Assembly (NCBI GenBank): GCA_964548855.1
Contig: CAZJSR010000007.1
Location: forward strand, 1 to 64,000
Direction: 5' to 3'
Source of the DNA: UBA3206 sp964548855
Lineage (GTDB): Bacteria; Bacillota_I; Bacilli_A; Acholeplasmatales; Anaeroplasmataceae
Length of the DNA stretch: 64,000 nt
Shown here: positions 16,959 to 25,017 of the stretch, in pieces
Layout: each line of letters opens with the position of its first letter
How positions within the stretch are numbered: the first letter of the stretch is position 1
Notes under the pieces: model-generated
What the model saw: only the letters and a program-made list of their open reading frames with translations
Told to the model about the DNA's origin: nothing
Databases searched by the model: none
Position numbers and translations under genes: made by a program

Positions 16959-17613
16959 ATTTATATCCAACTCCCCACACTGTAATTATTCTAGTGGGAT
17001 TTTTTGAATCATCTTCTATCTTTCGTCTTAACCATTTAATATGTACAGTTAGCGTTTGTTGTTCTGAAAAACTATCATTTCCCCAAATTCGATTAAAAAT
17101 ATAATCTTTATTTAAAACCTTCCCCTTATTTTCTATTAACATTACTAACAATTCAAATTCCTTTGCAGTCATTTCAATCACTTTATTATTCTTATATACA
17201 ACCCTAGATTCTTTATTTATTTTTATATCATTGTCTACTAATAATGAAATATTGTATTTTCTTTTAAATATACCTTTTATTTTAGCTAATAAAATATCAA
17301 TATCATATGGCTTTTCAATATAATCATCAGCACCAAGCATCAGTCCATTAAGTTTATCATTCTTAGTATTTTTGGCACTTACTATTAAAATAGGTGTATC
17401 ACTTTTTTCTCTTATCTTCGCACAAACATAAAAGCCATCTATATTAGGAAGCATAATATCTAAGACAACAAGTTTTGCCCCATATTTATCATATAAAATC
17501 AAAGCTTCTTCTCCACTACAAGCGATAGATACTTTATAATTTTCTTTTTCTAAAAAGTCATGTAATAAATTTGCAATTTCTTTATTATCCTCAACAATTA
17601 AAATATCTATCAT
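16945..17613 (-). CDS. OmpR-family response regulator
   Basis: 222 aa. The receiver domain has the acidic pair ED (8-9), phospho-acceptor Asp 52 in VVLDIMLPNIDGF and the conserved Lys in IEKPYDID. A winged-helix effector domain follows (TAKEFELLVMLIENKGKVLNKDYIF and TLTVHIKWLRRKIEDD). Lies 14 nt after the ABC ATPase gene and overlaps the kinase gene. It probably binds the direct repeat at 20815-20835 to control its own operon (inference). Confidence 0.93.
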   Translation of the reverse strand: MIDILIVEDNKEIANLLHDFLEKENYKVSIACSGEEALILYDKYGAKLVVLDIMLPNIDGFYVCAKIREKSDTPILIVSAKNTKNDKLNGLMLGADDYIEKPYDIDILLAKIKGIFKRKYNISLLVDNDIKINKESRVVYKNNKVIEMTAKEFELLVMLIENKGKVLNKDYIFNRIWGNDSFSEQQTLTVHIKWLRRKIEDDSKNPTRIITVWGVGYKYESI

Positions 17614-17627
17614 ATACTACTCCTTTT

Positions 17628-18392
17628 TTACCAACCCATTTGCATTAGCCAGTTATTAAGCGTTCTTTCACGCTCTTTTAAATCAGACTGATTAGTGTAC
17701 TTACCTAAAGTATACTCTCCCGCAATATTTCCGTCAACAAAATACAATATTCTTTGACATTTACTTGCAACCTTTACATCATGTGTTACTATCATGATTG
17801 ATGTATTCTCTTCATTTATTTTAACTAGCTCATTCATAACATCATCACTTGATGATCTGTTAAGTGAACCTGTTGGTTCATCAGCGAAAATTATTTTAGG
17901 CTTATTTATTAAACTTCTACATATACAAGCTCTTTGAAGCTGACCTCCTGATACTTCATTAATATCATTATCACAAATATCAATAATACCAAGTTTTCTC
18001 ATTAATTCTTTTGCATTTTCTACTATTTCTTTTTTATCTTTTGCCTTCTTAGATTCTATTGCTGGAAGAATAATATTATCTAAGATGCTTAAATTTTTAA
18101 GCATATACATTTGTTGAAAAATAAATCCCATTTCATCAAGTCTAATATTTGAGAGCATAGAATCCTTTAAATTAGTTATTTCTTTATCTAAAAACGTTAC
18201 TGTTCCACAAGTAGGTTTGTCCATACCTGACACTGCATAAAGAAGTGTTGATTTACCACTTCCAGATGGTCCCATTATAGCTAACATTTCACCTTCAGAA
18301 ACGCTAAAATTAACATTTTTCAAGACATTATTTTGTCTTTTATTTGCTATATATGTTTTGCATAAATCTACTACATTTAATATTTTATTCAT
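17628..18392 (-). CDS. ABC transporter ATP-binding protein (MacB/LolD/BceA type)
   Basis: 254 aa. Walker A GPSGSGKST, signature VSGGQLQRA, Walker B IIFADEPTGSL and the His loop in IVTHDVK are complete. The sequence type is the one that powers FtsX-like permeases. I chose the ATG at 18392 because AGGGGG lies just upstream; a longer frame overlaps the permease gene. It pairs with the permease at 18403 (10-nt gap). Confidence 0.93.
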   Translation of the reverse strand: MNKILNVVDLCKTYIANKRQNNVLKNVNFSVSEGEMLAIMGPSGSGKSTLLYAVSGMDKPTCGTVTFLDKEITNLKDSMLSNIRLDEMGFIFQQMYMLKNLSILDNIILPAIESKKAKDKKEIVENAKELMRKLGIIDICDNDINEVSGGQLQRACICRSLINKPKIIFADEPTGSLNRSSSDDVMNELVKINEENTSIMIVTHDVKVASKCQRILYFVDGNIAGEYTLGKYTNQSDLKERERTLNNWLMQMGW

Positions 18393-18402
18393 AATATTCC
18401 CC

Positions 18403-20772
18403 CTATTCAATACATGAAGCATCAGATGCTTTTATTTTTTTAGTAATAAGTGAAGTTAGAGTTCCACTTAAAATTGAAACAACAAATATTACTATTGGAT
18501 ATAATAAACAGATTTCAAAATAATTTATTTTATATTCAATACCAAAATAAGCTCCCATCATCTTAAAGATAGGATTAATAGTTATACAAGTGAGTGGATA
18601 CGATAAGATAAGTGCTAATATTACAGAAACAAGTGCAACAACAAAAAATCTTAAGGTATGCCATGAAATAATAGTTTTATTTTTAAAACCAAGTGATTTA
18701 AGCAGTGCTATTTCACTTTTTTCTTTAGTTATAAATGATCTTTCCATAAGTACAGTAACAAGTATCACTATTACTACTACTAGCGCAACAACTAAATATT
18801 TAACACTATTTAAAGTAGCCGCAACACCTACTAATTTCTCTACATATTCTCCTGCAGTATAAATATCACAACTAGGATATAACTCCTTTATTTTATTTAT
18901 TCTTTTTGAAATAACCTTACTATTAGGACTATCAATGAAATCTATTTGAAATGGAGAAACACCAGATAAATACTTATATGATATTTCTACTTCCTGTGAT
19001 ATTCTAATTCCTTCACCTTGATTATTCATAGAATGGAATATTGCAGTAATAATAAATTCTTCATCTCCACTTGGCAAATGAAGAATAACACTATCTCCTA
19101 TAGTTGCACCTATTTTTTCACTCACAAGTGGTGTAATTGCAATTTCATTAACGTTTTGTGGTGCACTCCCCTTATGGTATTTATATGAAGATAAATCAGT
19201 ACCAATTCCTTGGAATGCCATTGACTTATATGATTTATCTTCATAAGATATAGATAATTTATATAAAGCCTCATATACTATTTCGCACGGCATACCATTA
19301 TTAGTTAAACTATTTGTTATCTTTTCCACTTCTTTATTAGCTATTTCTTTACCATTTTCTACTAAAAAATTCATTTGAACAGAATCATTTGTCATATATA
19401 AATCAGTTTCTGTTAAAGCGAATGTAGAAATTAACTTTTCACTTTTAAGTGTATTAACTGTATTTGCTAATATAAGTACAAGAAGTAAGCATAAAGAATA
19501 AATAAGAGATATAACTATATATCTTTTAGGACTGCTTATTATATCATTGCAAGCTAAGAAAGATGATGAATTTAATTTAGTTTTATTTAACTTTAATATG
19601 CTTTTAGCTTTATATCTTTCTCCTGTAGTACCACTATGAATAGCTTCAACAGCAGAATATTTCTTAACCTTTCTACTACTCCAATATGAGAACATTAAAA
19701 TTATAATTACAACAAGTAACGAGCATAAGAAATTAACAAATACATAATTATCATTTTGCATTACAATTGTATCTGATACAATTGAGATAAGCATATCACC
19801 AAACGGAATACTAAATATAAATCCTATTAATGAACCTATAATTGAAAGAGCTAAATATTTTATTAAATATAAACCTCTTATTCTTCTATTAGAAATTCCT
19901 ATAGCCTTCATTACCCCTATTTCTTTATATTCTTCTTTTAAAGTAAACGAAATAGTAAAATTCAAAACTACAAAAGCTATTAATATAAGAGAAATACTTA
20001 CAACTAAGATAATTCCCGCAATAACCATATTTAAGACATAAGACGTTTTTATTAAATTTTTATCTCCATTAAATATAATACTTATATTACTTTCACTAAA
20101 CGCTTTTTCTACCTTATATACATTATCTGTATTTACATAAATTAAACTTCCTATATAATCCTTTAAATCATTTATTTTTACAAGTTTATCAAAATCATTT
20201 TGATTTAGCATGAATCTATTCATACCCATTAATGATGATCCTAGCATAGCATCTTTAAATGAACCAGCGATTTTTAAATCAATATATGTATCATCAAATT
20301 TAATAGTAATATTTTCGCCTATTTTTAAATCTTTTGATTTTATTAATTTATCCGATATTAAAACTGTTCCCTCAGATACACCAGTAATCTTTTTATTATT
20401 TTTCGAAAAATAATTTATTTCTCTATCTTCATAAGCCATAACAACTCCAATGTTATCCATAACTAATTCTTTATTATTATAGATTATATTTTCATTACTA
20501 GTATATAATACAGTTTCTATACCATAATCATCAATAGCTTCTATATCATCTAAAAAATTTGTTATAGGTACTTCTAAGGAGTTATCTCTTGTAACAGCGA
20601 AATAATCAGGCACTTCTGCAATTTCAAAATATTTATCAAGTGATGTTGTTATTGTTATAATATTATTTACACTACTTGCAACAAACATGCTAGATAATAT
20701 AATGAATATAAATATAATAATATTCATTACTTTTTTTCTTTTTAAATCTTTCTTTAAAATGTTTAAATACAT
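18403..20772 (-). CDS. ABC transporter permease, FtsX/MacB type, duplicated
   Basis: 789 aa. N-terminal helix, an extracytoplasmic domain of about 200 residues, a first FtsX-like block (helices about 250-380, containing KEEYKEIGVMKAIGISNRRIRGLYLIK), a second signal-anchor-like helix, a second extracytoplasmic domain and a second FtsX block (EKSEIALLKSLGFKNKTIISWH). This duplicated layout suits efflux of, or response to, membrane-active compounds rather than uptake. RBS AAAGGAGG precedes the ATG. With the ATPase, regulator and kinase it forms a four-gene transport and sensing operon, similar in logic to antimicrobial-peptide modules. The substrate is not shown. Confidence 0.85.
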   Translation of the reverse strand: MYLNILKKDLKRKKVMNIIIFIFIILSSMFVASSVNNIITITTSLDKYFEIAEVPDYFAVTRDNSLEVPITNFLDDIEAIDDYGIETVLYTSNENIIYNNKELVMDNIGVVMAYEDREINYFSKNNKKITGVSEGTVLISDKLIKSKDLKIGENITIKFDDTYIDLKIAGSFKDAMLGSSLMGMNRFMLNQNDFDKLVKINDLKDYIGSLIYVNTDNVYKVEKAFSESNISIIFNGDKNLIKTSYVLNMVIAGIILVVSISLILIAFVVLNFTISFTLKEEYKEIGVMKAIGISNRRIRGLYLIKYLALSIIGSLIGFIFSIPFGDMLISIVSDTIVMQNDNYVFVNFLCSLLVVIIILMFSYWSSRKVKKYSAVEAIHSGTTGERYKAKSILKLNKTKLNSSSFLACNDIISSPKRYIVISLIYSLCLLLVLILANTVNTLKSEKLISTFALTETDLYMTNDSVQMNFLVENGKEIANKEVEKITNSLTNNGMPCEIVYEALYKLSISYEDKSYKSMAFQGIGTDLSSYKYHKGSAPQNVNEIAITPLVSEKIGATIGDSVILHLPSGDEEFIITAIFHSMNNQGEGIRISQEVEISYKYLSGVSPFQIDFIDSPNSKVISKRINKIKELYPSCDIYTAGEYVEKLVGVAATLNSVKYLVVALVVVIVILVTVLMERSFITKEKSEIALLKSLGFKNKTIISWHTLRFFVVALVSVILALILSYPLTCITINPIFKMMGAYFGIEYKINYFEICLLYPIVIFVVSILSGTLTSLITKKIKASDASCIE

Positions 20773-20797
20773 TTTACTTCCTCCTTTTTACAAGAGT

Positions 20798-20835
20798 ATT
20801 CTAGCAATCTAATTATTAAATAATCATTAAATAAT
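20798..20835 (-). promoter_or_regulatory. Promoter with direct repeats upstream of ABC/two-component operon
   Basis: A -10 TAGAAT (20798-20803, minus strand) lacks a good -35. Instead ATTAAATAAT occurs twice as a perfect direct repeat (20815-20824 and 20826-20835) with 11-bp periodicity, covering the -35 zone. That is the expected layout for an OmpR-family activator. Confidence 0.55.
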
Positions 20836-20847
20836 TTAAAAAAACAT

Positions 20848-20873
20848 AAAAAAAAAGCTACAAAGTAGCTTTA
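20848..20873 (-). terminator. Intrinsic terminator of rpsU
   Basis: AAAGCTAC / GTAGCTTT hairpin with loop around TTT, followed on the minus strand by a run of T residues (20848-20856). Confidence 0.85.
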
Positions 20874-20877
20874 ATTC

Positions 20878-21051
20878 TTACTTGAATCTCTTACGAGCTT
20901 CTTGACGTTTTTGTTTTCTAACGTCAGATGGTTTTAAAAAGTATTGACGCTTCTTAGCTTCTTGAAGGTTACCTGATTTAGAAACATCACGCTTAAAACG
21001 ACGTAGAGCATCTTCAATGCTTTCTTTCTCACGAACTATTGTTTTAGACAT
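20878..21051 (-). CDS. rpsU: 30S ribosomal protein S21
   Basis: 57 aa, translated by hand from the minus strand: it begins MSKTIVREKESIEDALRRFK and ends RQEARKRFK, a typical S21 with its basic C-terminus and the KKRQYFLKPSDVRKQKR segment. RBS GGAGG lies upstream of the ATG. Its position near mtaB, rsmE and the dnaK operon matches Bacillus order. It has its own promoter and terminator. Confidence 0.97.
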   Translation of the reverse strand: MSKTIVREKESIEDALRRFKRDVSKSGNLQEAKKRQYFLKPSDVRKQKRQEARKRFK

Positions 21052-21086
21052 ATTCTAGGCCTCCTTCCGCTTTAAAAGTCTTTTTT

Positions 21087-21115
21087 ATTATACTAAAAAG
21101 AACAAACCGTGTAAA
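21087..21115 (-). promoter_or_regulatory. SigA-type promoter for rpsU
   Basis: On the minus strand, -35 TTTACA (21110-21115), 17-nt spacer, -10 TATAAT (21087-21092). It begins right after the mtaB stop codon. Confidence 0.85.
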
Positions 21116-21123
21116 GATATTTT

Positions 21124-22413
21124 TTAAAATATTTTCATTTTTCCGAAAATTTTATCTTTTTTTATCGATTCAATTTCAACATTTACCATTTTTTTTAAAT
21201 ATTTTTCATCAAGGGGTAAATAGACTTTTAAATAATTAGAAGTATGACCAACCATATAGTTATCATCAATTTTTTCTTCAACTATAACTTGTTGAACAGT
21301 ATTTATAAACTTTTTATTATACTCATCATTTAATTCTTTAGATAATTCTATCAACTCTAAAGTCCTTTGTTTTTTTACTGTATCGTTTACACCTTTCATT
21401 TTTGCTGCAGCTGTTCCATTTCTTTTAGAAAATGGGAAAACATGAAGCATAGAAAATCCTACTTTTTTTATAAATTCTATTGTATCTTTATGTTCTAAAT
21501 CCGTCTCACCAGGAAAACCTGCTATAACATCAGTTGTAATAGAAATATCAGGCCTTACTTCTCTAAGTTTATTTACTTTAGCTATAAATTCAGAAGGACT
21601 ATATTTTCTATTCATTAATTTTAAAATACGTTCATTCCCACTTTGAAGTGGTAAGTGAATATGATTAGCTATGATTTTACTAGTTTTAAATAATTCAATC
21701 ATCTTATCATCAATTGTTGTCATTTCAATAGATGAAATTCTAATTCTTTCTATTTTAGGAACTTCTATTAATATAAGTTCAATTAAATCTGAAAGTCTAA
21801 GACCATTTGATTCATATGAACCTGTTTCAATACCTGATAGAACTACTTCTTTATATCCCATATCGGCAATTTTCTTTAACTCTTCTATTACATCTTTAGC
21901 TCTTTTACTGCGAATAGGACCTCTTGCGAAAGGAATTATACAATATGAACAAAAGTTATTACATCCATCTTCTATCTTAACAAAAGCTCTAGTATGATCA
22001 AATTCTGTATTTTCCATAGAATCATACTCTCTATGCATTCTCATATTTACAATATGCGTAAATTTAGGAGCTCCATTTAACGCATCTATTACCTTACTTA
22101 CAGCAATATCTTTTTCTTTATTTCCAATTAAAACATCAATACCTTCAAGTTCCTTAGCTTCAGGATTTGTTTGTGAATAACATCCCATAACACATATAAC
22201 CGCATCAGGATTTGTTCTTTGACATTGTCTTATCATTTTACGAGATTTAGCATCTGCCATATTAGTAACACTACATGTATTAATTACATATGCATCCGCA
22301 ACATCTTTTGAATCAACAATATCAAACCCTTCTTCTTTAAATTTATTCATAAGGGCATTTGATTCATATATATTTACTTTACAACCTAATGTTACAAACG
22401 CAATTTTAGGCAT
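21124..22413 (-). CDS. mtaB: tRNA t6A37 methylthiotransferase MtaB
   Basis: 429 aa radical-SAM enzyme converting t6A to ms2t6A at tRNA position 37. The N-terminal methylthiotransferase domain starts FVTLGCKVNIYESNAL with further cluster cysteines in VINTCSVTN and VMGCYSQ. The radical-SAM CxxxCxxC is in DGCNNFCSYCIIPFARGPIRS, and a C-terminal TRAM-like region follows. I chose the ATG at 22413, which shares an A with the rsmE stop (TAATG) and has GGGAG 8 nt upstream; the longer frame starts inside rsmE. The rsmE-mtaB pair is conserved in Bacilli. Confidence 0.94.
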   Translation of the reverse strand: MPKIAFVTLGCKVNIYESNALMNKFKEEGFDIVDSKDVADAYVINTCSVTNMADAKSRKMIRQCQRTNPDAVICVMGCYSQTNPEAKELEGIDVLIGNKEKDIAVSKVIDALNGAPKFTHIVNMRMHREYDSMENTEFDHTRAFVKIEDGCNNFCSYCIIPFARGPIRSKRAKDVIEELKKIADMGYKEVVLSGIETGSYESNGLRLSDLIELILIEVPKIERIRISSIEMTTIDDKMIELFKTSKIIANHIHLPLQSGNERILKLMNRKYSPSEFIAKVNKLREVRPDISITTDVIAGFPGETDLEHKDTIEFIKKVGFSMLHVFPFSKRNGTAAAKMKGVNDTVKKQRTLELIELSKELNDEYNKKFINTVQQVIVEEKIDDNYMVGHTSNYLKVYLPLDEKYLKKMVNVEIESIKKDKIFGKMKIF

Positions 22414-23147
22414 TATTTCAACTCCCATTCATATGATATAGAACTTAGCACATACATACTTGCAGTCTCAGTCCTCAATATTCTAGGTCCTAAACCACAT
22501 AAAACAAAACCTAAAGATTTTAAATAACTAATTTCTGTCTCATCGATTCCACCTTCAGGTCCTATTAATACACAAACCCTAGAATTAGGTTTTATTTTCT
22601 TGATTGCTTCTTTAAAATTACTATGCTCATTTTCTTTTGCAGATTCTTCATAACAAACTATTTTTATATCATAATCACTAAAATAATATTTCTTTAATTC
22701 TTTAACATCTACAAATCGTGATAATTTTGCACGATTACTTTGTTCTGCAGCTTCTTTTGCTATTTTATTAAATCTAATTATTTTATTTTTTAATCTATCA
22801 TTATCTACTTTAAATATAGTTCTTTTTGTAATTACACCATAAATATCATTAACACCTAGTTCAACAGAATGTTTTACAATATCTTCAATCTTATCACCTT
22901 TTGGATAACCTTGATAAATATCAATTAAAAATGGCAATTCATTATTATTTTGAATTGCCTTTTCAATTTTAAAACATACGTTTTTCTTGGTAATTGAGGT
23001 GATTTTTGCTAATGCTTCATTATAACCATCACTAACTATAATATAATCACCTATTTTAAATCTCATAACGACACTTATATGATGAACATCATCACTTGTG
23101 ATAACATTTTCATTAAACTCTTCTTGAGAAATAAAATATTTTTGCAT
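22413..23147 (-). CDS. rsmE: 16S rRNA m3U1498 methyltransferase
   Basis: 244 aa SPOUT methyltransferase. An N-terminal PUA-like RNA-binding domain (HHISVVMRFKIGDYIIVSDG) precedes the knotted SAM-binding domain with VLIGPEGGIDETEI and LGPRILRTETASMYVLS. It starts 1 nt after the upstream membrane-protein gene and is translationally coupled to mtaB. Confidence 0.95.
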   Translation of the reverse strand: MQKYFISQEEFNENVITSDDVHHISVVMRFKIGDYIIVSDGYNEALAKITSITKKNVCFKIEKAIQNNNELPFLIDIYQGYPKGDKIEDIVKHSVELGVNDIYGVITKRTIFKVDNDRLKNKIIRFNKIAKEAAEQSNRAKLSRFVDVKELKKYYFSDYDIKIVCYEESAKENEHSNFKEAIKKIKPNSRVCVLIGPEGGIDETEISYLKSLGFVLCGLGPRILRTETASMYVLSSISYEWELK

Positions 23148-23148
23148 A

Positions 23149-23739
23149 TTACTTTCCTATAAATTTACGATATACAATAGATAAAATTCCGATAACCCCA
23201 CTTAATAGTGCAATATTAAAGAAATAACTTGTTAAATTGATTAAAGTATCAATTACAGTAGCTCCGTTAACTAATTCAACTATTACTGCAGCTACAACGA
23301 TAAGTATAATTAAAGCCCATAAAACAATTGAAGTAACTAATAAACCTTTAACTAATTTAGCTCCTTCATAACTTGATGCTTGATATAATTGCTTATACTC
23401 TTCATCTGTTAATGTTTCTACTGCAATAACATCATATGCATAAGGACTTTCTGATTCACCTTCTGTTTTTGGATAAATATAAAATAAATTTCCAGCTTCA
23501 TCCATATATAAATCATAAACCTTCTTATATAATTTATCATATGTTATTTTTTCTAATTTTGAAAAATCGATTGTATTTCTATCATATTGTTCAAAACAAC
23601 CCATTTTAATTAATTTTTCTGCTTTTAAACAAAGTTGTCTATTTCTTTCTTTTTTAATAATCTTTTCAAATTCTTTTTTTGAACTTGTTAAACTTTGTGA
23701 AACTTCTAATGTTTCAATTTCAATATTTTCAGATTGCAT
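23149..23739 (-). CDS. Membrane protein of unknown function in prmA position
   Basis: 196 aa, not recognised. The first 130 residues are cytoplasmic-looking, charged, with a Lys/Glu-rich helix (about 20-45) and a YDKLYKKVYDLYMDEAGNLFYIYP segment. Two strong transmembrane helices lie at about 131-157 and 167-190. It occupies the place where Bacilli usually carry prmA between dnaJ and rsmE. RBS AGGAGG precedes the ATG. It starts the three-gene unit with rsmE and mtaB. Confidence 0.6.
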   Translation of the reverse strand: MQSENIEIETLEVSQSLTSSKKEFEKIIKKERNRQLCLKAEKLIKMGCFEQYDRNTIDFSKLEKITYDKLYKKVYDLYMDEAGNLFYIYPKTEGESESPYAYDVIAVETLTDEEYKQLYQASSYEGAKLVKGLLVTSIVLWALIILIVVAAVIVELVNGATVIDTLINLTSYFFNIALLSGVIGILSIVYRKFIGK

Positions 23740-23766
23740 ATTAGTCCTCCTATTAAATATAACTTG

Positions 23767-23775
23767 ATTATATCA
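23767..23775 (-). promoter_or_regulatory. Extended -10 promoter for membrane protein-rsmE-mtaB
   Basis: Minus-strand TGA-TATAAT (hexamer 23767-23772) about 28 nt upstream of the start. The -35 is poor. Confidence 0.55.
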
Positions 23776-23815
23776 TAAATTAAAAATATTTGAATATTTT
23801 TTTAAAATAATATAT

Positions 23816-23843
23816 AAAAAAACATACCCTTAAAAGGATATGT
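23816..23843 (-). terminator. Terminator of heat-shock operon after dnaJ
   Basis: ACATACCCTT (23822-23831) pairs with AAGGATATGT (23834-23843) with one mismatch. On the minus strand it is followed by TTTTTTT. Confidence 0.88.
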
Positions 23844-23846
23844 TAA

Positions 23847-24959
23847 TTACTTAAATAAATTTTTAAATTTTTCCCAAGGTGATTGTTTAGAAGCACTTTC
23901 AACTTTTCCTAATTTTTCAAATAACTCTTTTTGTTCTTTTGTTAAATTAGTAGGAGTCTCAACCTTAACTATTACATATTGATCTCCTCTTGTTGTACTC
24001 TTAACACTCTTTACACCTTTTCCTCTTAAACGGAATTTAGTACCAGATTGAGTTCCTGCTGGAATTTTCAAACTAACAGGGTCATCAATTGTAGGTACTT
24101 CAATTTGGTCTCCTAATGCTGCTTGAGAGAAAGAAATTGGAATAGTAAGAATTATATCATTATGATCTCTTACAAAAACTTTATGAGGTTCTACCTTAAA
24201 TGAAATAAATAAATCACCTGCAGGTCCTCCATCAGTTCCAGCTTCTCCATAACCTTCCATACGAAGAGTCATACCAGAATCTATACCTGCTGGAATTTTA
24301 ACCTCAACATCCTTAGTTTTTCTAATACGTCCCTTACCATTACATTTTTCACACTTCTTAGTAATAGTTTGACCTTTTCCACCACAAGATGGACAAATTG
24401 TTTGTGTTCTTGCCATCCCAAAAATTGTTCTTTGGTCAACATATACACTTCCTTGACCCTTACAACGGTCACATGTATGAATATCACTCTTCGAATACGC
24501 ACCTGTTCCTGCACATGAAGAACATTCTTCATCAACAGTAACTCTTATAATCTTTTTAGTACCTTTAATAGCTTCATCAAATGTGATAGTCATTGTTTTT
24601 TCAATATCTTCACCACGTTGACGTCCACCTCTTGATTGTTGTCTTCCACCACCAAAGAATGAACTAAAAATATCTTCAAAGCCTCCAAAGCCACCGCTAA
24701 ATCCACTAAATCCACCGGCACCACCAAATCCTTGGTTAGGGTCTGCAAAACCAAATTTATCATAATTTGAACGCTTTTGTTCATCACTTAAAACTTCGTA
24801 AGCTTCATTAATTTCTTTAAATTTATCCTCAGCACCAGGTTCTTTATTAATATCTGGGTGATACTTTTTTGCAAGTGTACGATATGCTTTTTTTATTTCA
24901 TCAGCACTTGCACTCTTGCTTACACCAAGTACTTCATAATAATCTCTTTTATCTGCCAT
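23847..24959 (-). CDS. dnaJ: Chaperone protein DnaJ (Hsp40)
   Basis: 370 aa type I J-protein. The J domain (residues 1-70) carries KKYHPDINK with the HPD motif. A Gly/Phe-rich linker follows, then four CxxCxGxG zinc motifs (CSSCAGTG, CDRCKGQG, CPSCGGKG, CEKCNGKG) and the C-terminal substrate-binding region. It stimulates DnaK ATPase. RBS AGAGGTG precedes the ATG. Other open frames on either strand across the Gly-rich region are by-products of composition. Confidence 0.97.
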   Translation of the reverse strand: MADKRDYYEVLGVSKSASADEIKKAYRTLAKKYHPDINKEPGAEDKFKEINEAYEVLSDEQKRSNYDKFGFADPNQGFGGAGGFSGFSGGFGGFEDIFSSFFGGGRQQSRGGRQRGEDIEKTMTITFDEAIKGTKKIIRVTVDEECSSCAGTGAYSKSDIHTCDRCKGQGSVYVDQRTIFGMARTQTICPSCGGKGQTITKKCEKCNGKGRIRKTKDVEVKIPAGIDSGMTLRMEGYGEAGTDGGPAGDLFISFKVEPHKVFVRDHNDIILTIPISFSQAALGDQIEVPTIDDPVSLKIPAGTQSGTKFRLRGKGVKSVKSTTRGDQYVIVKVETPTNLTKEQKELFEKLGKVESASKQSPWEKFKNLFK

Positions 24960-24980
24960 AAATGCACCTCTAAAATCTTA

Positions 24981-24998
24981 AGGGGCCATAAAGGCCCT
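24981..24998 (-). other. Hairpin in dnaK-dnaJ spacer
   Basis: AGGGGCC (24981-24987) pairs with GGCCCT (24993-24998). No T-run follows directly on the minus strand, so it is more likely an mRNA-processing or stability element than a full terminator. Confidence 0.45.
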
Positions 24999-25017
24999 AT
25001 AAGTTATTTTTTTTTAA

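Noticed and set aside
24281..24787. Two open frames of 84 and 65 codons inside dnaJ
   Set aside because: They overlap the zinc-finger and Gly-rich parts of dnaJ on the same strand in another frame, have no RBS and no known protein pattern.
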